A DNA stretch of 41,432 bases, from IMG/VR virus record IMGVR_UViG_3300008267_011268, positions 1-41,432 of that record. One strand, 5' to 3'. Position numbers and translations under genes: made by a program. The notes below the pieces were generated by a model, which was given only the letters and a program-made list of their open reading frames with translations, had not been told where the DNA came from and searched no databases. Position 1 is the first letter of the stretch. Each line of letters begins with the position of its first letter. Below, piece after piece: positions 7,922 through 15,073 of the stretch. Origin of the DNA: a virus.

Positions 7922-9360
7922 AAAAAAGATTAAATGAGACTAAACAATTCGAAAATTCAAACGTTCTGATTGTTATTCCGGTAACATTTGAAGAAATGAC
8001 ATTTTACGGCACTAACACTAAATGGACATTATCACAAGCAACTTCAAGGATTAAAAACTATTTTGAGGCACGTGGTGGGTATGAAGGTAATCTTAGAATT
8101 TATATTAACAAAAAAACGAATGAAAAAATTTTAGAGGATATTGAAAGAGGTGTTTTTTATAATGATTTTAATAACCCACTAATATTTCACGGTAGAACTA
8201 TAACAGAATTACCAGAATGGACAAATGTTCAAATACATGGAAGTGATTTTGATCAAACATTCGGTTTTTTCAACCAATTAGGTGAAAATAAAAATGTGAA
8301 AAAAGTAGTTAGATTAACTGAGTCTGATGTTGAAAGACTTGTAAAAAAAATTATATCAGAAGAAAGAAAAATAAACAAAAATGAGTTATTAAATGAAGGA
8401 CCGAAAGAATGGGTGTTAACAGCTATTATGGCTTTAGCAGGCCTTTTAGGTAAAACCCAAGCTCAAAATATTGAAGATAAAATATCGAAAGATGATAGAA
8501 TTAAAAAAGAAATTAAATCCACTTTAGACGATCCTGATAAATTAGGCGCTTTCACTAAAGATTTAAGTCCAGAAGAAATTCAAAGAATTCAACAAAACGC
8601 GGAAAAAAACCTAGAAAAATTAGAAAAAAGAGGTAGTAAAAGTACTGAATTAAAAGTTAAATCTGTTGAACAAGCTAGAAATTTAATCAAATCCGGATGG
8701 TCACCAATATATGTTAGTTTTGATTCGGATACTACTTATTTATTTAATGACACAGTAGTGGTGGAAAATAAAACTTTAGATATTAATTTACCTTCAGACG
8801 ACCTTTTTGTAACAGGAGGGTTTCAATTATCAGATATCGCTAAATCACAAATTGAATCTATTATTGATTCTGTTAACGCTATTGGTGGTAAAGTAAATTT
8901 ACTACAAATAGAGTCTTCAACCGATACCGAACCAATTAAAATGGGTAATCAAAGGTTGGCTGAATTAAGAGCCGAATCCGTAAAAAATGAATTTATTTCA
9001 AATGGTGTTGATTCAAATATCATTTCTACTATTGCTAAACCTGAACAAGGACCTAATATCTATTCGAGAAGTATGTCAAAAGGTGAAAGAACATCGGCTA
9101 GGATTCAAACAGCAGAATTTAGATACGTTAAATTTAAAATTAATATAACATATACTGATAGTTTAATAACACCTAATTTACCGAAAGAAAAAGTTGTAAA
9201 TACCTTTCAAATACGTTTAGTTAAATCATCAGTTTCTTCTGGTGGTGGTAGACATAAAAAACCACCTATCATAAGGTGGAGACATAGAGGTTCACATAAA
9301 AAGAAATGTTTTAATGTTGACGCATGTTTTAAAAAATTTTCACAAACAGCACAATTTTAA
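7918..9360 (+). CDS. Multidomain virion-type protein: YG-x-TKW domain, leader-like segment, OmpA-like domain
   Basis: Order of parts: residues 1-125 form a domain with FYGTNTKWTLSQ and RIYINKKTNEK, similar to a domain in the reverse gene at 15752. Residues about 127-148 (KKVVRLTESDVERLVKKII) nearly match the N-terminus of the 16620 product. Residues about 164-180 (WVLTAIMALAGLLG) are hydrophobic. Residues about 296-390 are an OmpA-like peptidoglycan-binding domain, with NQRLAELRAESVKNEF as its signature. The last 40 residues are very basic and His-rich (GGRHKKPPIIRWRHRGSHKK). A GTG at 8296, after an A-rich run, could be a second start producing a form that begins with the leader. The gene is coupled to the protease by a 4-base overlap. 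Possible role: head or tail protein that binds the cell wall, or an ejected protein. Confidence 0.75.
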   Translation: MKKRLNETKQFENSNVLIVIPVTFEEMTFYGTNTKWTLSQATSRIKNYFEARGGYEGNLRIYINKKTNEKILEDIERGVFYNDFNNPLIFHGRTITELPEWTNVQIHGSDFDQTFGFFNQLGENKNVKKVVRLTESDVERLVKKIISEERKINKNELLNEGPKEWVLTAIMALAGLLGKTQAQNIEDKISKDDRIKKEIKSTLDDPDKLGAFTKDLSPEEIQRIQQNAEKNLEKLEKRGSKSTELKVKSVEQARNLIKSGWSPIYVSFDSDTTYLFNDTVVVENKTLDINLPSDDLFVTGGFQLSDIAKSQIESIIDSVNAIGGKVNLLQIESSTDTEPIKMGNQRLAELRAESVKNEFISNGVDSNIISTIAKPEQGPNIYSRSMSKGERTSARIQTAEFRYVKFKINITYTDSLITPNLPKEKVVNTFQIRLVKSSVSSGGGRHKKPPIIRWRHRGSHKKKCFNVDACFKKFSQTAQF

Positions 9361-9363
9361 TAT

Positions 9364-9392
9364 AAAAAACCACCAATATTGGTGGTTTTTTT
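9364..9392 (+). terminator. Rho-independent terminator
   Basis: Long A/T-flanked perfect palindrome (aaaaaaccaccaat / attggtggtttttt) ending in a T-run, just after the stop of the OmpA-like gene. The following gene starts only 14 bases later, so that gene must have its own promoter or depend on readthrough. Confidence 0.88.
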
Positions 9393-9405
9393 GTATATTT
9401 GTTTT

Positions 9406-9939
9406 ATGAAATATTTAATAACATTTTTACTACTTACTACAGTACTATTTGGTCAGAACTTAGATTCTTTAACTTTTAGTTTTATAAATCAATATCGTAT
9501 TAAAAACGGTAAACAACCTTTGTCTTGGTCTAAAGATTTATATAAAACAACCGTTAACCATAATAACAATATGGTAATTAATGATAGTATATATCATAGT
9601 CACGGTTATAATTATTCAGAAAATGTTTTATACGGTACTGATTGTGGTTTATTTGGTTCGAAAACCTATAGAGATTTTATTAAAAAATATTTTAATTTAG
9701 AGTATGAAGATGTTCAAAAAAATGTTGATTTTTTTATTGCAACAAGTGTTGTACATTCTTGGTATTTAAGTTCGGCACATAATAGAATTATGTTAAGACC
9801 CGATAAAGAAGGTGCTGTTAACGTTACTTATAAAGATTTGAAGAAGAAGCCCAACGTTATTTTTGGTAAGGTGCTTTTTGAGGGCTGGGGTCAGTTTTAC
9901 TACAAGTTAACTTTAGCATCTACTTTCCAAATAAAATAA
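9406..9939 (+). CDS. Secreted CAP (SCP/PR-1) domain protein
   Basis: The start at 9406 is chosen because it begins a clean signal peptide (MKYLITFLLLTTVLFGQ) directly after the terminator; an upstream TTG would translate the hairpin. The mature part has the CAP family signatures: an early HNNNM (about 50-54), YSENVLYG (about 69-76) and HSWYLSSAHNRIML (about 117-130), which supply the His/Glu cavity residues. At 177 aa the length is typical. CAP proteins are extracytoplasmic and usually extracellular; in a phage this could alter the envelope, bind lipid or act at lysis. TATATTTG at 9394-9401 resembles a host -7 element, but no matching -33 TTTG is seen and it would give an almost leaderless mRNA. 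Confidence in the domain is good; the role is unknown. Confidence 0.8.
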   Translation: MKYLITFLLLTTVLFGQNLDSLTFSFINQYRIKNGKQPLSWSKDLYKTTVNHNNNMVINDSIYHSHGYNYSENVLYGTDCGLFGSKTYRDFIKKYFNLEYEDVQKNVDFFIATSVVHSWYLSSAHNRIMLRPDKEGAVNVTYKDLKKKPNVIFGKVLFEGWGQFYYKLTLASTFQIK

Positions 9940-9993
9940 TTTACATATTCATTTTTTTTGTCTAAAATTAATTCATATTTAAAACAATAAATT

Positions 9994-10227
9994 ATGGATA
10001 ATAACACAGTAAAATACTTTTTAGTGAAAGTAGAATTTGAAACCATTAATGAAAGTAATGGTAGACCTAAAAAAATTAAAACACAGTATCTTGTGGATGC
10101 AATGACTTGTACTGAAGCTGAGGCTCGTACACGTACTTATTTAAAAGATTCTGTAATGGATTATGAAATTGTGAGTACAACAAAAAGTTCTATTGAAGAC
10201 GTTATTGAAGTCCCTGTTAAGGTTTAA
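9994..10227 (+). CDS. DUF4494-like small protein
   Basis: 77 aa, with the pattern YFLVKVEFE, a basic KKIKTQYLVDAMTCTEAEAR segment, then EIVSTTKSSIEDVIE. This resembles DUF4494 proteins, which are found in Bacteroidota and their phages; their function is unknown to me. The 3' end overlaps the convergent metallopeptidase gene by four bases. It supports a Bacteroidota-associated phage. Confidence 0.7.
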   Translation: MDNNTVKYFLVKVEFETINESNGRPKKIKTQYLVDAMTCTEAEARTRTYLKDSVMDYEIVSTTKSSIEDVIEVPVKV

Positions 10228-10700
10228 TGACGGTATTTTTTTGGTAGGCCAACTTTATCAGCAATTTTTTGAAAATCACCTCCGTGATTTCTCGCCTCTT
10301 CGTCTTCTAAACCATGAGCCGCATGAATCAACTCATGTTTAATAATATCTTTAACGTAACTAATATCATCTAGAGCTTTGGGGTGAATTTTCATCACTCC
10401 AATATCTCTTTTAGTTTCAGGGTGTTCAAATGAACCTATTTTTCCGGCTTTTATTTTATCATCAATTTTAACTACAACATTGTCGTCACTAACAGGTTCT
10501 TCACCTGTAACTTCTTTGTACGCCTTTTTAACCCTTTTTTTAATTTTATTTTTAATTTTTTTAACTTTTTTAGTTTCTTCAGGGTAATCTGAATCTTCTA
10601 TAGCTTTTTCTTGAGCAAAATCAACTTTTCTCATAAAATCATTCTTTTCATAAGGGTTTTCAAAATACTCACGTAATATTTTTCTAATATTTCTTTTCAT
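10224..10700 (-). CDS. SprT-like zinc metallopeptidase domain protein with late-type leader
   Basis: The start at 10700 (ATG) is preferred over the TTG at 10703. Residues about 119-128 are KHELIHAAHG, a zincin HExxH-type motif, followed by ARNHGGDFQKIADKVGLP with the third ligand region, as in SprT/WLM-type metallopeptidases. The middle is strongly basic (KKVKKIKNKIKKRVKKAYKE, about 45-64). The N-terminus MKRNIRKILREYFEN resembles the leaders of the 14231 and 15070 products, ending in I-L-x-E. A candidate late promoter lies five bases upstream of the ATG, so the mRNA would be nearly leaderless or initiate slightly differently. Possible role: protein-processing enzyme carried in the virion or acting on DNA-bound proteins; this is inference. 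Confidence 0.75.
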   Translation of the reverse strand: MKRNIRKILREYFENPYEKNDFMRKVDFAQEKAIEDSDYPEETKKVKKIKNKIKKRVKKAYKEVTGEEPVSDDNVVVKIDDKIKAGKIGSFEHPETKRDIGVMKIHPKALDDISYVKDIIKHELIHAAHGLEDEEARNHGGDFQKIADKVGLPKKYRH

Positions 10701-10705
10701 CAATA

Positions 10706-10714
10706 TATAAATAT
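10706..10714 (-). promoter_or_regulatory. Candidate late promoter motif ATATTTATA (reverse strand)
   Basis: Reverse-strand ATATTTATA within gatatttatatattgATG, five bases from the start codon of the metallopeptidase gene. On the forward strand it reads TATAAATAT, but the next forward gene is about 130 bases away. Confidence 0.45.
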
Positions 10715-10779
10715 CTTAATTTTTTAATAAAAAAATTTAACTTTTTTATATTGACATTTCGCTTTTACCTTAAATGCAC

Positions 10780-10788
10780 ATATTTATT
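10780..10788 (+). promoter_or_regulatory. Variant of the late promoter motif (ATATTTATT) before the scaffold gene
   Basis: ATATTTATT, one base off the recurrent motif, lies 53 bases before the scaffold start and just upstream of a hairpin, so the scaffold/capsid transcript would carry a structured leader. Confidence 0.35.
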
Positions 10789-10793
10789 TAGAA

Positions 10794-10817
10794 ATTCGGC
10801 GTAAGTATATGCCGAAT
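10794..10817 (+). other. 5' leader hairpin of the scaffold-capsid transcript
   Basis: 7-bp perfect inverted repeat attcggc / gccgaat with a 10-base loop (gtaagtatat), no T-run after it, so it is not a terminator. It lies between the candidate promoter and the scaffold start, and could protect the mRNA 5' end or tune translation of the most abundant late transcript. Confidence 0.5.
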
Positions 10818-10841
10818 AATATAATTCGTTAAAAATAAAAA

Positions 10842-12449
10842 ATGAAAATGGCAAACGAAAAGAAATCAATTATTGAGGAAGCTCTTCTAGAGGCCGAACA
10901 AATCGATGCCGCTTTCAAATCTAACGCGAAAGAAATACTGTCTCAGACAATGAGTTCAGAAATTGAAGCTATGGTAAAGGAATCATTAACTGGTTCGAAA
11001 AAAAGAAGATTGAAAGAAGATGATGAAGAGGAAGAAGTTACAATCGACACCGAAGAAGGTGATGAGGATGAAGAAATGGATTTAGACCTTGGCACCGAAG
11101 AAGGTGATGAGGATGAAGAAATGGATTTAGACCTTGACATTGAAGATGATGAAGATATGGACATGGATTTAGATCTTGATACCGAAGAAGGTGATGAAGA
11201 TATGGACATGGACATGGATTTTGATTTAGGCGGTGATGAATCTGAAGAAGGTGAAATGGATTTAGACCTTGGTGCTGAAGAAGGTGATGAAGACATGGAC
11301 ATGGATTTATCTGGTGATGAAGACATGGATGTTGTTGACCTATCAGGACCAGAAGTTACCGACGCACAAAGAATCTCTGTTTTTAAAAAAATGGGCCCAG
11401 ATGATGAAATTGAAGTCGTTAACGATAATGGTTTAGTTACATTAAAAGACAACAAGTCAGGTTCAGAATACAGAATTGAACTTAATTCAACTGGAAACGT
11501 TTCTAATGTTGAGGCAGAAGAAATTAGTCTAGGTGAAAATTTTGAAAATTACAATGGTGTTATTTATGAAGTTGTGATTGATGAGGATTACATGGGTGGT
11601 CATGAAGACCATATGGGTTCTTCTTACGCAGAAGATTCTTATATGGACATGAAACCTTCTTACATGAAATCTTACGCTTCTAAAGAAGAAGGAGAAGAAG
11701 AGGAAGAATCACATATGGGTATGAAGTCTTATATGAGAGATAAAAAAGACCATATGGGTATGAAATCTTATATGAAAGGTAAAAAACCTGAAACCGAAAA
11801 AGAAAAAGAATTCGCGGCTTTAGCTGAACCAAAAGATGAGATAACTTACGCTGATAAAATAGCTGGTGCTAAAAAAGATTACATGAGAGGTAAAAGTAGT
11901 TCTTTTACTAGAAATCATGTTGGTCGTAGAGATAACGATTACGCAATCAATAGAATGGGTGGTTCAGAATCTTTTAAATCTACATACGGTGAATCTAAAA
12001 CTCCACAAATCACAAAACTTATCAAAGAAAACACCGATTTAAATACTAAAAATTCAACTCTTGAAATTGAAAACACTGAGTTAAAAGAAAACCAAGAAAA
12101 AATGGTTGATGCTTTAAAACAATTCAGAAAGAAACTTCAAGAAGTAGCTGTATTCAACAGCAATCTTACTTACGCTGTAAGATTATTCACTGAACAAGCA
12201 ACTACTAAAGAGGAAAAACAAGACATTTTAAAAAGATTAGATTCAGCTAAAGATTTAAAAGAATCTCAATCAATTTACAAACAACTTGTAAAAGAATATT
12301 CAAACGGTAAAGCTCCTATTAAGGAATCTATCGAAGAGAAAATTAATAAAACCGCTACGAGTGGTGCTCAGATAAGTGAGTCTAGCGTATTTGTACATCC
12401 TGAATTACAAAACATGAAAAAACTTTGGGAGTACTCATATAAAAAATAA
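10842..12449 (+). CDS. Acidic prohead scaffold protein (gp22-like position)
   Basis: Lies immediately before the major capsid gene, where T4 has gp22. Four parts: an amphipathic N-terminus (KKSIIEEALLEAEQIDAAFK, about 6-25); a hyperacidic Asp/Glu/Met region (about 60-166) built of repeats such as EEGDEDEEMDLDL; a Met/Lys/Tyr/His region with DHMGMKSYMKGKK-type repeats (about 246-353); and a C-terminal coiled coil (about 395-440) followed by a conserved-looking tail SSVFVHPELQNMKKLWEYS. Acidic, helical, repeat-rich composition fits an internal scaffold removed by proteolysis. At 535 aa it is about twice T4 gp22. Two start codons are possible (10842 and 10848); both have A-rich leaders. The gene is followed after 27 bases by the capsid reading frame, so the two are probably one transcript. 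Confidence 0.8.
   Translation: MKMANEKKSIIEEALLEAEQIDAAFKSNAKEILSQTMSSEIEAMVKESLTGSKKRRLKEDDEEEEVTIDTEEGDEDEEMDLDLGTEEGDEDEEMDLDLDIEDDEDMDMDLDLDTEEGDEDMDMDMDFDLGGDESEEGEMDLDLGAEEGDEDMDMDLSGDEDMDVVDLSGPEVTDAQRISVFKKMGPDDEIEVVNDNGLVTLKDNKSGSEYRIELNSTGNVSNVEAEEISLGENFENYNGVIYEVVIDEDYMGGHEDHMGSSYAEDSYMDMKPSYMKSYASKEEGEEEEESHMGMKSYMRDKKDHMGMKSYMKGKKPETEKEKEFAALAEPKDEITYADKIAGAKKDYMRGKSSSFTRNHVGRRDNDYAINRMGGSESFKSTYGESKTPQITKLIKENTDLNTKNSTLEIENTELKENQEKMVDALKQFRKKLQEVAVFNSNLTYAVRLFTEQATTKEEKQDILKRLDSAKDLKESQSIYKQLVKEYSNGKAPIKESIEEKINKTATSGAQISESSVFVHPELQNMKKLWEYSYKK
11049..11135 (+). repeat. 45-base tandem direct repeat in the scaffold gene
   Basis: A near-perfect 42-base segment beginning accgaagaaggtgatgagga occurs at 11049 and again at 11094, with degenerate copies continuing to about 11340. 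It encodes the acidic EEGDEDEEMDLDL-type repeat. It may be prone to copy-number change. Confidence 0.8.
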
Positions 12450-12476
12450 TAAATAACAAAAAACAAAAAAATAAAA

Positions 12477-12605
12477 ATGGGATATCTATTAAAATCTGGT
12501 GAGGTTGGAAATATCGGCCTAAAACACCAAAAAGCAATCCGTGAAGCAACGGTAAACAAATGGGAATCTTTAGGATTCTTAGAAGGGGTTCTTTTGAAAC
12601 AGTAG
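12477..12605 (+). pseudogene. N-terminal fragment of the major capsid gene, out of frame with the rest
   Basis: An A-rich start (aaaaaaataaaaATG) at 12477 opens a frame coding MGYLLKSGEVGNIG and then HQKAIREATVNKWESLGFLE. This is the type of N-terminus expected for a gp23-like capsid protein of this group, but after 42 codons it hits TAG at 12603. The capsid body continues in a different frame (-1), starting recognisably at GSFETVVFP. From what I know of related capsid proteins, a few dozen residues that normally lie between FLEG and GSFETVV are also missing. So the sequence has either a real frameshifting deletion or, more likely for an essential gene, an assembly or sequencing deletion. Confidence 0.75.
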
Positions 12606-14155
12606 TTTTCCCTATCGTAAGACGTGTTTTCTCTAAATTATTAGCTAATGACATCGTGTCAGTACAAGCTTTAAACTTACCTATCGGTAAATTGTTTTAT
12701 TTCGTACCTAAATATTCAGACAGAACTGGTACTTTAGATGTTAACGGAGCTACATCTTCTCATGGTCAACCTTTAGTAACAGCATGTTTAACTGACGAAA
12801 CTGGTTGTGATGTAACAACTTTTAATAACGGTTGTTTAAAAAACCTTTATGACGCATTTTACAATGATGGTTTATTTGACCAATCAAAAGGTAAAATTAC
12901 ATTAGTAGTTGCGACAGGAAGTACTTGTGTTGCTTGGACAGCATGTACAACTGGTTATGAATTTGCACCTGGAAAATCAGCTGCAGCTTCTGACGGTTCA
13001 TTACGTCATCAAGTAATCAAAGTTGTTGGTTTCAACAATTCTGGTGACCCTGGTCGTTTACGTACTCCTGATGGAAATGAAATGGATACTGAAACTTTCT
13101 TAGCTTCTTTAGCTGTTGTTGCTGGTGGTGCTGTAGTTGATCCTAACGGACAAACTATTTTAGCTCTTGGTGACACAATTCCATTCCGTATTGTAACACA
13201 AAAATATGGTAAAGGTATCGTTAATTATGGTGATATTTGTTCAGCTAACGGTGAACTTTATATTGAATTAGATTTAACTCACCCAGCTTGTATTTCTTGT
13301 GGAGCAAAAACTTTTGATGGTTATGTAGGAGCGGATTACACAGGAACAACTTGTGAGTCTATCGCACCAGTAGTTACTTGGAGAAGATATGAAGACCTTG
13401 AAGCTGAAGCAGCAATGGGTGAAGTATCTTTTGAACTTGAATCTGTTACTGTATCTGTAACTGAAAGAAAGTTAAGAGCAACATGGACTCCTGAATTAGC
13501 ACAAGATGTTAGTGCATTCCACAACATTGATGCTGAAGCTGAATTAACAGCATTGTTATCAGAACAAATTGCAGCTGAAATTGACCGTGAAATCTTAATC
13601 GATTTACGTAAAGGTGCGGCATGGCAATTACGTTGGGATTATAATGGTTGGAAACGTTTACCACAATCTACAGCTTATACACAAAAAGATTGGAACCAAA
13701 CGTTAATGACAGCTATTAACCAAATCTCAGCTCAAATCCACAAATCAACTTTAAGAGGTGGTGCTAACTTTATCGTTGTATCTTCTGAGGTATCAGCAGT
13801 ATTTGACGATTTAGAATACTTCCACGTATCTAACGCAGCTCCTGAGCAAGATCAGTATAACATGGGTATTGAAAGAGTAGGTTCATTAAGTGGTCGTTAC
13901 ACTGTTTACCGTGACCCTTACGCTCCAGCATACTCAATTATCATTGGTCACAAAGGTAAATCATTGTTAGACACTGGTTATATCTACGCTCCATACGTAC
14001 CAATGCAGTTGACTCCAACTATGTACAATCCTTTCAACTTCGTACCTGTAAAAGGTATCATGACTCGTTACGCTAAGAAATTTGTTAACAACAGATTCTA
14101 CGGACATATCAGAGTTGACGGTTTACGTACATTTGACGTAAGAGAATTAAGATAA
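12560..14155 (+). CDS. Major capsid protein (gp23-like), main body; true 5' end broken
   Basis: The frame from GSFETVVFPIVRRVFSKLLA onward is a T4-like major capsid protein: conserved NDIVSVQALNLPIGKLFYFV, a long HK97-fold body, RKLRATWTPELAQDVSAFHN, a P-domain-like helix EAELTALLSEQIAAEIDREI, and a C-terminus with GYIYAPYVPMQLTPTMYNPF and KFVNNRFYGHIRVDGLRTFD. Length (531 aa) is close to T4 gp23. However, the first nine codons from the ATG at 12560 only translate, in the wrong frame, the sequence that codes KWESLGFLEG in the genuine N-terminal frame starting at 12477, so this start is almost certainly false. The real gene should run 12477-14155 with a repaired junction near 12585. Ends at a strong terminator. 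Codon use is richer in optimal GCA/GGT/CGT codons than neighbours, as expected for a highly expressed gene. Confidence 0.92.
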   Translation: MGIFRILRRGSFETVVFPIVRRVFSKLLANDIVSVQALNLPIGKLFYFVPKYSDRTGTLDVNGATSSHGQPLVTACLTDETGCDVTTFNNGCLKNLYDAFYNDGLFDQSKGKITLVVATGSTCVAWTACTTGYEFAPGKSAAASDGSLRHQVIKVVGFNNSGDPGRLRTPDGNEMDTETFLASLAVVAGGAVVDPNGQTILALGDTIPFRIVTQKYGKGIVNYGDICSANGELYIELDLTHPACISCGAKTFDGYVGADYTGTTCESIAPVVTWRRYEDLEAEAAMGEVSFELESVTVSVTERKLRATWTPELAQDVSAFHNIDAEAELTALLSEQIAAEIDREILIDLRKGAAWQLRWDYNGWKRLPQSTAYTQKDWNQTLMTAINQISAQIHKSTLRGGANFIVVSSEVSAVFDDLEYFHVSNAAPEQDQYNMGIERVGSLSGRYTVYRDPYAPAYSIIIGHKGKSLLDTGYIYAPYVPMQLTPTMYNPFNFVPVKGIMTRYAKKFVNNRFYGHIRVDGLRTFDVRELR

Positions 14156-14176
14156 TTAAAAATCTTAATATAAATT

Positions 14177-14206
14177 AAAAAGAGGGGTATAAACCCCTCT
14201 TTTTTT
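14177..14206 (+). terminator. Rho-independent terminator after the capsid gene
   Basis: Strong stem aaaaagagggg / cccctcttttt with a short A/T loop and a T-run, 20 bases after the capsid stop. It ends the scaffold-capsid transcript. Confidence 0.93.
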
Positions 14207-14217
14207 ATTGCATAAAG

Positions 14218-14226
14218 ATATTTATA
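14218..14226 (+). promoter_or_regulatory. Candidate late promoter motif ATATTTATA
   Basis: gATATTTATAtttgATG: the motif ends only four bases before the start at 14231, directly after the capsid terminator, so the downstream pair of genes restarts transcription here. Confidence 0.5.
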
Positions 14227-14230
14227 TTTG

Positions 14231-15073
14231 ATGAGAGATATAATTTCAAAAATATTAAAAGAAGATTTATCTGATTTTTCTGGCTGGGTTAATGTTAAAA
14301 TAGATAATGAACTTAACAAAAGAATAGAAAGGTTAATGAAAGGCCTTGGTTTCCGTGGTGGAGATATAAGAAATAAAATTATTTTTTTATCAGATCCTAT
14401 TCACGGTCGTATTAGACCAGGAGAATCAATAGGTCAGGCATTAAATAGAAAAATTAGTGCGATGATGTTATTACAATATTTAAAAGAACTAAAGGATTTA
14501 TTTAATTCATCAAGTGCTGGTTTTTTATTCGAATCTTTTATTGCGGGATTACTAGGTGGTGAACAAGTACCTGGTACTGGTGCTGTCGATGTTACCACAA
14601 GTACGGAAAAATACCAAATTAAATTTTATCAAAAAAAATCTAGTTCTATAAAAAAACCGGCTTCATTAAAAGACGTACCTACTAAAATTATTTTAGGTAT
14701 TAAAGAACCTGAAAGTGTTACGATTTATCAAATGGATTACAACTTATTTTTGTCAAAAGCCTCAGGTAAAAGTGATTCTATAAATATAGAAAATTTTATT
14801 AAATTGGCGGATAATTTAGGTACTTTAAATTTATCAAATATTGATACTATGTCGGATGAGTTACATGCCGATTTAAGTGTTTCTATTTCTTCATTATGGG
14901 AAATAATTAGTGAATTACAGTTTAATGTAGAATCTATGTTAACTGGAATCACTAAGGGTGGTGAAAAAACAACCACGTTAAAAGCTGCCAATGCTGCTCA
15001 AAACAATACACGACAATTAGATAGTAAAATAGAAGAACTTAGAAGTTTCTTCAAACCAAGAACTTTAGCATGA
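14231..15073 (+). CDS. Late protein with I-L-x-E leader and possible PD-(D/E)xK nuclease core
   Basis: The ATG at 14231 is preferred over the TTG three bases earlier. The N-terminus MRDIISKILKEDLSD is one of the shared leaders. The middle has SAGFLFESFIAGLLGG (about 97-112), then GTGAVDVTTSTEKYQIKFYQ (about 118-137): a Glu on a helix, an Asp, and Q-x-K in beta strands, which is the layout of PD-(D/E)xK nucleases of restriction-enzyme type. The rest is helical (SISSLWEIISELQFNVESML) and ends in SKIEELRSFFKPR. I infer a packaged or late DNA-processing enzyme, but the fold call is by eye only. Overlaps the next start by four bases. Confidence 0.6.
   Translation: MRDIISKILKEDLSDFSGWVNVKIDNELNKRIERLMKGLGFRGGDIRNKIIFLSDPIHGRIRPGESIGQALNRKISAMMLLQYLKELKDLFNSSSAGFLFESFIAGLLGGEQVPGTGAVDVTTSTEKYQIKFYQKKSSSIKKPASLKDVPTKIILGIKEPESVTIYQMDYNLFLSKASGKSDSINIENFIKLADNLGTLNLSNIDTMSDELHADLSVSISSLWEIISELQFNVESMLTGITKGGEKTTTLKAANAAQNNTRQLDSKIEELRSFFKPRTLA

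Noticed and set aside
10943-11455. Long Ser-rich reverse reading frame opposite the scaffold gene
   Set aside because: It is the antisense of the repetitive Asp/Glu/Met codons (GAT/GAA read as ATC/TTC), has pure low complexity, and the forward frame fits scaffold composition and position.
12545-12602. Programmed -1 ribosomal frameshift to join the two capsid reading frames
   Set aside because: No X-XXY-YYZ slippery heptamer in the right phase and no clear downstream structure; expected capsid residues also seem missing, which a frameshift would not explain.
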